Source: Adineta steineri
Taxonomy: Eukaryota; Rotifera; Eurotatoria; Adinetida; Adinetidae
Direction: 5' to 3'
NCBI GenBank assembly: GCA_905250115.1
Contig: CAJNOI010000015.1
Coordinates: 189,283 to 253,282 of the forward strand
Length of the DNA stretch: 64,000 nucleotides
Below, one piece after another: positions 58,001 to 64,000 of the stretch. Every line of letters begins with the position of its first letter. Within the stretch, counting starts at the first letter, position 1. The notes under the pieces were generated by a model that saw only the letters and a list, made by a program, of their open reading frames with translations, did not search any database and was not told the origin of the DNA. The position numbers and the translations under genes are program-made.

Positions 58001-60455
58001 TCCAAATGAACTTAGGTAATTCTATTTTTGCCCTAAAAAAACATTTATCTAAACTATTGATTGTCTTTTAGATTATGCCTTCGAGATTTAAAAGATAAAG
58101 AACATTTGTTATTGCCATGTTTTCTTGCTGATCATGATAATAGTAATACCGCTGGTAGTGGAGCACATCCAGGTAGTACGGATGAAAGTCAATTATCACA
58201 GCAGATTGATATTGCTACTCCATTAATCTCAACAGCAATATATAATCAACAAGTATCAAAACCATTTTTACCACCAATGCCACCTAGTCGCTCGATAAAT
58301 ACTGATAAAAATGAACCTGTATTTATTCCGATAATGAATAATATCAATTATAATAATCAATCAAAATCACCTGTTGTTATTGGCAAACGTTTATCGTCGG
58401 CAAATTCTTGTTTAACAGAAAAACAAAAGGAAAAATTACGTACACGTCATGTTATACCATTACTTTGTGATGATAATAGTAATACACAATCAAATTCGTA
58501 TACAATTGATACACCAATTATTGAAAATATGATGCGTAATCATCAATTACGAAATACAGATTATGAAAATAAAGAAATATCAACAAGTTTACCTCTTTTT
58601 AAACAATCAATGTCTAATAATGTATCACAAGAAAATAATACAACTATTGAAATATCTTCTAAGGAAGTAGAAGATATTTCGGAAGAATCTTCTACAACAA
58701 AGAAATTACGTCGTTCATGTCGTCCATCGACACCAGCAAGAAAAAGTGTAAATAATAATACAAGAAAAAAGCAAAATAATGAATTATCTACAACAACATC
58801 GATTGTTCCTGATACACAAAGTGAACAAATAAAACTACATCCAATAAAAAGTATACTTAAACGATTATCACCAACAAAACCTCGACAAGATCATAAACGT
58901 CGTGTTGGTTTTCATGATCAAGTTAAAGTTTTAGTATTTGCTTCTCCATCACGTCGTGATTTAATTGCTCAACAGAAAAAGAAAAGTCCAAATAAAGATG
59001 AAATGAAATCACCAACAAGAATAATACCAAAAGAAAATCTTCCATTACGAAAACAACCAATGTCAGCTAGACGTTTAAGTGCAATGAATAGTACGGAACA
59101 ATTCATAATACCACCATCACCAATGACTTCGAATAAAACACGTTCACCGAAATTATTTCATCCAAATGATGCTATCGCTGATTGGACACAAACTCAAGAA
59201 ATATGTCAGGTAAATAAAAATGAAATGAAATCAATTTGTATAGTTGTTGTTGTTGTTTATTCAACAGTGGAGTGGAGTTTGTTTAGTCAGGTCGGTATAT
59301 TTTTATTCCAGACTAGATGAACTGCACTCCTCAGTTGATATAATTATTGTATTGTGTATTGACTTGTTACATCAGTCCATTGTCTTTTAGTCACTTTGAA
59401 TGTATTGAATAGTGACTAGAGATTTTGCACTGTTGAAATTTGTTCATTGTTCATCGTTGTTTGCTTTAGTTGAAAATAGATGAAATCTTTCAAAAGATTT
59501 ATTGTATTCGTATGTTTTATTTTAGTTACCTATAAATTCTAATAATGAAAATCAATCATCCGAAATAAAAATTCTTGATTCAATTTTTCCAAATTTAATC
59601 AATTGTGATAAACCAGTCGATACTCTTATTAATCTATTATATGATGGTTTATGGTATTTATTAAATTTTTCTCTTGAAAATGAATAAAATTCTCTCTTTT
59701 TTAGTCCTACAGATGTTATCAATTATTTTCATTCAAATAAAATTAATACTGTCGGTGATGTAGCACGATCTACATCTGTTCAAATTGAAACTTATCCTAT
59801 TCCATCACCGAAAGTAGTTAATATTGAAAAAGCACTTTCACGCTATGAAGAACATCTGAATAATTCTTCATCTATAAATCATACGCGTCATTCTCTTCTG
59901 CCGACAGCTACTACGTTGGAAGAAATAGGACGTACGTATTTTTTCTTTTTTTGATCTAAAATACATATTCAATTATATCGTTGATTTTTAGCAATCCATA
60001 ATAATACATCTACAAAAGAATTATCTTCGATACCAGTACAAATGGTTATAAATTCACAAGATAAACTCTATGATGTTGACACATTAATTGATAGTCTTGA
60101 TTATGAAAGATTATATTTAAATGACGAAGTACCATCATCAACTAATCAAATAGATTCTCTACGCATAAAACCTCAACTAAATTTAATAAATGAACAAGAA
60201 TTTCTTTCGCCACAAAAACGATGTCTTTCACCAATGAATGAAGAAAATCAGAATGATGAAATCTCACCTAAAAAACCAACAATAGTAAATCTAACACTCG
60301 GTGATCGCTTACAACAAGCAGCAGATATATATAAAACAGAAGGTATACTTCCATTTAATGATGATTACATTGAATTAGTTCGTCAATTATTTCATAATTC
60401 ATCATTAACAAATCTTGAACAATTACATTTAAAAACTTTATTTCTTAATCATTGA
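55011..60455 (+). CDS. RIF1: Rif1 homologue (replication timing and telomere-associated factor)
   Basis: Six exons, 55011-56535, 56770-58015, 58072-59209, 59526-59653, 59705-59931 and 59992-60455, give 1575 residues. The N-terminal 900 residues are alpha-helical HEAT-like, with the Rif1 landmark SIRSAAYTAWSLFMSHI followed by RLLKLFLTPFL. The middle is disordered. It carries both PP1-docking motifs: SILK (S1184, bases 58850-58861) and RVGF (R1201, bases 58901-58912). The C-terminus has the conserved Rif1 segment NKINTVGDVARSTSVQIETY then PIPSPKVVNIEKALSRYEEH. Rif1 recruits protein phosphatase 1 to counter DDK at origins, sets late replication timing and limits end resection, in the nucleus. 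Introns 1 (234 nt) and 3 (316 nt) are long for this window and each contains a foldback insertion. SILK precedes RVxF, as in insects. Confidence 0.92.
56574..56740. mobile_element. Foldback MITE in RIF1 intron 1
   Basis: Ends CAAGGGGTAAACAGCAGAAA and, inverted, CAAGGGAGGGAACAGCGGAC form terminal inverted repeats. Internally ACTTCATGCCTGAAGTCTCA and CTTCATGCATGAAGTCTCAT repeat directly and contain small palindromes (GAAGTC units). The terminus resembles that of the element at 47846, so the two may belong to related families. No target duplication is recognisable, which suggests an older copy. Confidence 0.65.
59262..59337. repeat. Short inverted repeat in RIF1 intron 3
   Basis: CAACAGTGGAGTGGAGTTTG (59262-59281) is answered by the inverted sequence ending GAACTGCACTCCTCAGTTG at 59337, about 30-bp arms with roughly 75% identity around a 16-nt loop. 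Probably a decayed foldback insertion, since neighbouring introns of the same gene are only 50-60 nt. Confidence 0.5.
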
Positions 60456-61807
60456 AAAATTTATTAACTTTTTTTGTTTTGTTTTGTTCTTATCCATCTA
60501 TTTTTGGTTCCTTCTTGCATATTATATGGTCAGATATTGTTCTATATTTTCTCTTTATTTTTCTGTTTGTGTTCTATGTGTCAGATACATCTATGTTTCT
60601 TTCAAATGATGTATTTTCGAAGAGATACTAATTATATAAACTACGTATATTGAATTAATGTATATAACATATATAGATTTGATACAAGATGCAAGTCATA
60701 TATAATAAAAGAAAAATGACTTGATGAAGTAAACATATGTTTTATAACGATACTAAAGATAAATTGTCTTACAAACAACAGATATATATGTACATTATAA
60801 GTATGTAAAAGACAACAAATTAAAACTACTAATTAAGTGTCATCGCCTACTCGAAAACCTCCTACTCATGCATGTATATATATATATATATATGTATGTA
60901 CATCCCACAACAACTTTTATATCATATTATTTTTTTCATCTATTCAACTTTATAAACCATCAACGTAAGAATCGATTTCTATTGTTTTTCTTTAGGTACA
61001 TACTGAATTCTATACGTTCATTATCACTTTATAGTAGTAAGTTCATCTGACCCTCGCACTGTTGTGTTACACATTTTGTTCTATTCTCCTTCTCTTTTTA
61101 CATTTACATATATATATATACACACATGTATATATATATTGCAGCACTATCAGGTCAACTCGCTTCTTTATATATTTGTATATGTGTAGTGATGAAACTA
61201 CTAACCAAAAAAGGGCATCTCTCGTAATAAACCAAGCCTACTCTCTTTCGATAAATTATGTAATCTTTCTTTTTTTTTTCTTCTTCTCTTTTCTCTTCTT
61301 GTTGCACGCTCGACTCATATGATAGATAGTATTATGTAAGATTGAACAGAGTACAGCAGGAAAAAAAAGAGCGAACGAACATAAAGATTACGGCGGAAGG
61401 ACTTTTTTCTCTCTCTCTCTCTCTCTCTCTTCTTTTGCAGTACACATACGCAACATATTCTTCTCTAAACTATCACGCAATACATAGAGAAAAAAAATGA
61501 GAGAAAGAATGTGACTTGAATTGCTTTGTATCACGCGTTGAAGTCTGCTATTCAATCATCATTGCAACAAAAAAAAAACCCGAGAAAAAGTCCGAATACT
61601 GGTACCATGTAGTCGATTTAAAAATATAACTGATAGTATACCATCTTCATGGTGATGGTTATAGAACAAAAAAGTATTATGGAAAAAATGGATTTACAAG
61701 GTAAAATATTCTAAGTTAATTCTAAGTGAATTGGTTTTAATATAGAAAATTTCTTTTCTATTTTTTAATTTCTGTATATATTTTATGTATAGCTTTCAAT
61801 AAATTCA
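60456..61807. other. Intergenic DNA with microsatellites and probable 5' UTR intron
   Basis: TA/TATG tracts at 60873-60895 and 61108-61140, and a (CT)n run at 61409-61430 ending in TTCTTTTGCAG. At 61701-61792 a GT-AG interval (AAG then GTAAAATATT; TTATGTATAG) looks like a 5' UTR intron of the small secreted protein. Open frames 60868-61050 and 61062-61322 are low-complexity and not supported. Confidence 0.45.
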
Positions 61808-62152
61808 ATGGCAACAAATCAGGAATATTTTTTCTTAATGTTCATTCTAATGACTTTAAGTTGTATCAATGTTATGGGAAAACCAATGCTTTTAACATGT
61901 GATACATATGCAACATCGGCAACATGTGGTAGTGGAACATCATCAACAGAAGGTAATAGTGATTGTGATACATGTTGCAATAGTTTATTAGAACGCATGT
62001 TCGATTGTCCACCATGCCGTTATTTTGTTCTTAATAATCGTCAACAAGGTGCAAGCTGTTTTTGTACAGTTTGTTTTAAACAACTACGTCATCGACGTCG
62101 TCATCATCAACAACAAAATGAGCAAGATATATACCCCCGTTTTGATGTTTAA
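61808..62152 (+). CDS. Small secreted cysteine-rich protein
   Basis: 114 residues. A signal peptide (YFFLMFILMTLSCINVMG) leads to a mature part with ten cysteines: TCDTY, TCGSG, SDCDTCC, DCPPC, SCFCTVC. Then a basic His/Arg/Gln-rich tail (RHRRRHHQQQ) and a short acidic end. An even number of cysteines suggests five disulfides. I do not recognise the family; possibilities are a secreted signalling peptide, a defence peptide or an extracellular matrix component. A 5' UTR intron probably precedes it at 61701-61792. An ATG at 61689 upstream of that intron is in another frame. Confidence 0.65.
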   Translation: MATNQEYFFLMFILMTLSCINVMGKPMLLTCDTYATSATCGSGTSSTEGNSDCDTCCNSLLERMFDCPPCRYFVLNNRQQGASCFCTVCFKQLRHRRRHHQQQNEQDIYPRFDV

Positions 62153-62762
62153 CTTCTCTCTCTCGTTTTTTTTCTTCTTCTTGTTCGTCTTTTTTTTCTT
62201 ATTTCTCAGTTTGCTTGTTTTTTTTTCTTTTTTGATTTTTCTGACCTATCTGTTTTTTGTCATTCTTTTATCTTATTGGCGAGGCATTTGTAACAGTGAT
62301 GTGTAAAAAAAAACATACTAGATCGTAGTTCTATTAAATTGATTATCTTATCGGATTCTTGTCATAATTAAATATCTTTAATTGAAAGTAATGTGTATTT
62401 AACAGGAAATCAAACATTATACATACAGATGATTAATGAGTCGAATGAAAAGAATAGATAATAGATTTCTATTTATATATTATTTTTAGTTCAAAGGGTA
62501 AGTACGAATACAGTTGCTGTGTCATACTACAAGATATATTCATATGTTCGATAAAAATGCCATTAATTTAATGAACGAGTGTTTTCTTGGTCAATAAAAA
62601 TAATCATAGTAATGACAAAACTGTCAATAGTTATTAATAATATGATAAGATTTTTTTTCTTTTGTTTATGTTAATATATATGCATGTTCATATATTTAGA
62701 TGAAGAATGTTATCTATCGTATACAATGAACATTGTCTATGATTGATTGTAAATATAAAAGA
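62153..62762. other. Intergenic DNA
   Basis: Convergent 3' flanks of the cysteine-rich gene and the glycosidase. Begins with a T/C-rich tract (62155-62260) that gives a spurious Phe/Leu-rich open frame. No gene, array or clear terminator motif otherwise. Confidence 0.4.
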
Positions 62763-64000
62763 TTATAGATTTTTTTTCTCGTATTTTTCTCGATGTTTTT
62801 GAATTACATATTGAAAATATTTAGAACCATCACGTAATGTACGTTCTTGTGTTTGTAAATCGACATGATATAAACCAAATTTCATATCATAGCCCTAGAA
62901 TAAAATAATCAAATCAAATAAAAATATTCTTTTCTTTTCTTACTTCTGCCCATTCAAAATTATCAGTTAAACTCCAATAAAAATAACCTCTTACATCACA
63001 ACCAGCTTCATTAATAGCTCGACTTACTGCATAAAGATATCGTCTTAAAAATAAATGGCGTCGATCGTCAAAACGATCAGCAATACCATTTTCTGTTATA
63101 TAAATTGGTATACATGGTAATTGATTCTTAATTCGTACACAAGCACGATATAATCCTTCAGGATATAATGCATAGGGCATATCAGTCATAAGAGCACTTC
63201 CACTATCATCTTGACGATGTAAAATTTCATAGAATGATGGTTTAAATAAATTAAATCGAACAAGAAAATGTGAATAATAATTTAATCCAATAAAATCATT
63301 TGTATATGGTGCACGTGAATTTGTATATGTACGATGGATTGTACCTGGCATTGTCCATTTAAAACAACCTGTACGAAAGAAATCTAATATACAACCATTC
63401 ATAGCATAATCTAATATATGACTTGTATATATATCTAATGGATTAACTGGATTCCATGGATCAAATTGAAATATATCTTTAACAATCCCAATAGAATGTT
63501 GTTCAGGTTGATGAGCAATTTTTTTAATACCATCATAAATATCGACATGAGCTTGTAGAAGATGTTGCATTATAAGTGAAGCTTCGTTCGGTTGAGATTT
63601 ATGACCAGGTGGAAATATGCCAGTAAAATAACCGCCACTTACGTAAACTTCAGGTTCATTAATTGTACACCAAAGATGACATTCATCTTGAAATTCTTGA
63701 AACATATCAATAGAAAAACGAACAAATTTTGATATATTAGATGAATCAAGAAAAGCTGAACGTTGTTCAAACCATAACGGATGAACAAAATGATGAAATG
63801 TAATCATTGGTATAATTGATTGTCTATGTAATTCTTTTAGAACATCATGATAATGAGTAAGTATATCTTTATCATATTGTCCTTCAATGGGTTCAATTTT
63901 ATCCCAAGCTAAAGAAAATCGATAAGCATTACAACCAAGTGTGTGCATCAATTGTATATCTTCTTTATATCGATGATAATGATCGACTGCTAATCCACAT
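62763..64000 (-). CDS. Family 1 glycoside hydrolase (beta-glucosidase type), 5' end outside window
   Basis: Minus-strand gene; exons 62944-64000 (open at the window edge) and 62763-62894 joined phase 0, about 395 residues visible of roughly 450-500. The visible part starts GLAVDHYHRYKEDIQLM and covers most of the TIM barrel. ITFHHFVHPLWFE is a substrate-binding strand. TINEPEVYVSGGY holds the acid/base Glu, IGLNYYSHF the conserved Asn-Tyr pair, and YITENGIADR the nucleophile Glu. [27 protein letters not shown] closes the active site across the exon junction. All catalytic residues are intact, so it should hydrolyse beta-glucosides or galactosides. No signal peptide can be judged. Bdelloids carry many acquired carbohydrate enzymes; the HHFVHPLWFE style is common in bacterial and plant GH1, but the intron shows it is fully settled in this genome. 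Confidence 0.9.

Noticed and set aside
61062-61322. Plus-strand frame near the (TA)n and (CT)n tracts
   Set aside because: Low-complexity Tyr/Ile/Phe translation of microsatellites.

Overview
The window reads as nuclear DNA of a bdelloid rotifer. It is AT-rich, introns are mostly 50-75 nt with GT-AG borders, and coding exons are dense. There are G-protein coupled receptor and nuclear receptor genes of types known to be expanded in rotifers. A long RNase-inhibitor-type leucine-rich repeat (LRR) gene is built of one-repeat exons, and one gene joins an ADP-ribosyltransferase domain to tetratricopeptide repeats (TPRs). The genus cannot be fixed from sequence alone. All exon models below were assembled by hand from splice signals and reading frame; each summed coding length is a multiple of three.

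Layout. Positions 1-26650 are gene-poor accessory DNA: a long-loop class A receptor (598-2638), an ART-TPR protein (3700-5871), a minus-strand array of 19 one-exon LRRs with a possible F-box exon upstream (7845-12404), a second receptor (14812-15893), pinin (17450-18565, minus), two tandem receptor paralogues (19876-22865) and a short nuclear receptor (25062-26648). Intergenic stretches of 1-2.4 kb lie between them, one carrying an inverted-repeat element.

Positions 28583-47595 are conserved housekeeping genes packed closely. A 20-exon SEL1L3-like membrane protein has a complete tetraspanin nested antisense in one intron. ORC5 and TMF1 lie in tandem on the minus strand. CC2D1/Lgd is head-to-head with TMF1, and PEX11G follows CC2D1 in tandem. 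Both tandem pairs (TMF1-ORC5 and CC2D1-PEX11G) have a 3' splice acceptor in front of the downstream start codon, as expected if spliced leaders are added.

Positions 49189-64000 hold an unrecognised EF-hand-like low-complexity protein, an unusual protein with five UBA/CUE-like repeats and a NYN-type nuclease domain, a Rif1 homologue divergent from it (SILK and RVxF phosphatase-docking motifs), a secreted cysteine-rich small protein, and the 3' part of a GH1 glycosidase that runs off the window.

A recurring theme is small foldback (MITE-like) insertions in introns and intergenic DNA. One at 47846-47984 has a perfect 8-bp target duplication and hAT-like ends, and contains copies of TGTGGG, which I recall as the bdelloid telomere repeat. 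No retrovirus-like element, CRISPR array, rRNA or tRNA gene was recognised.
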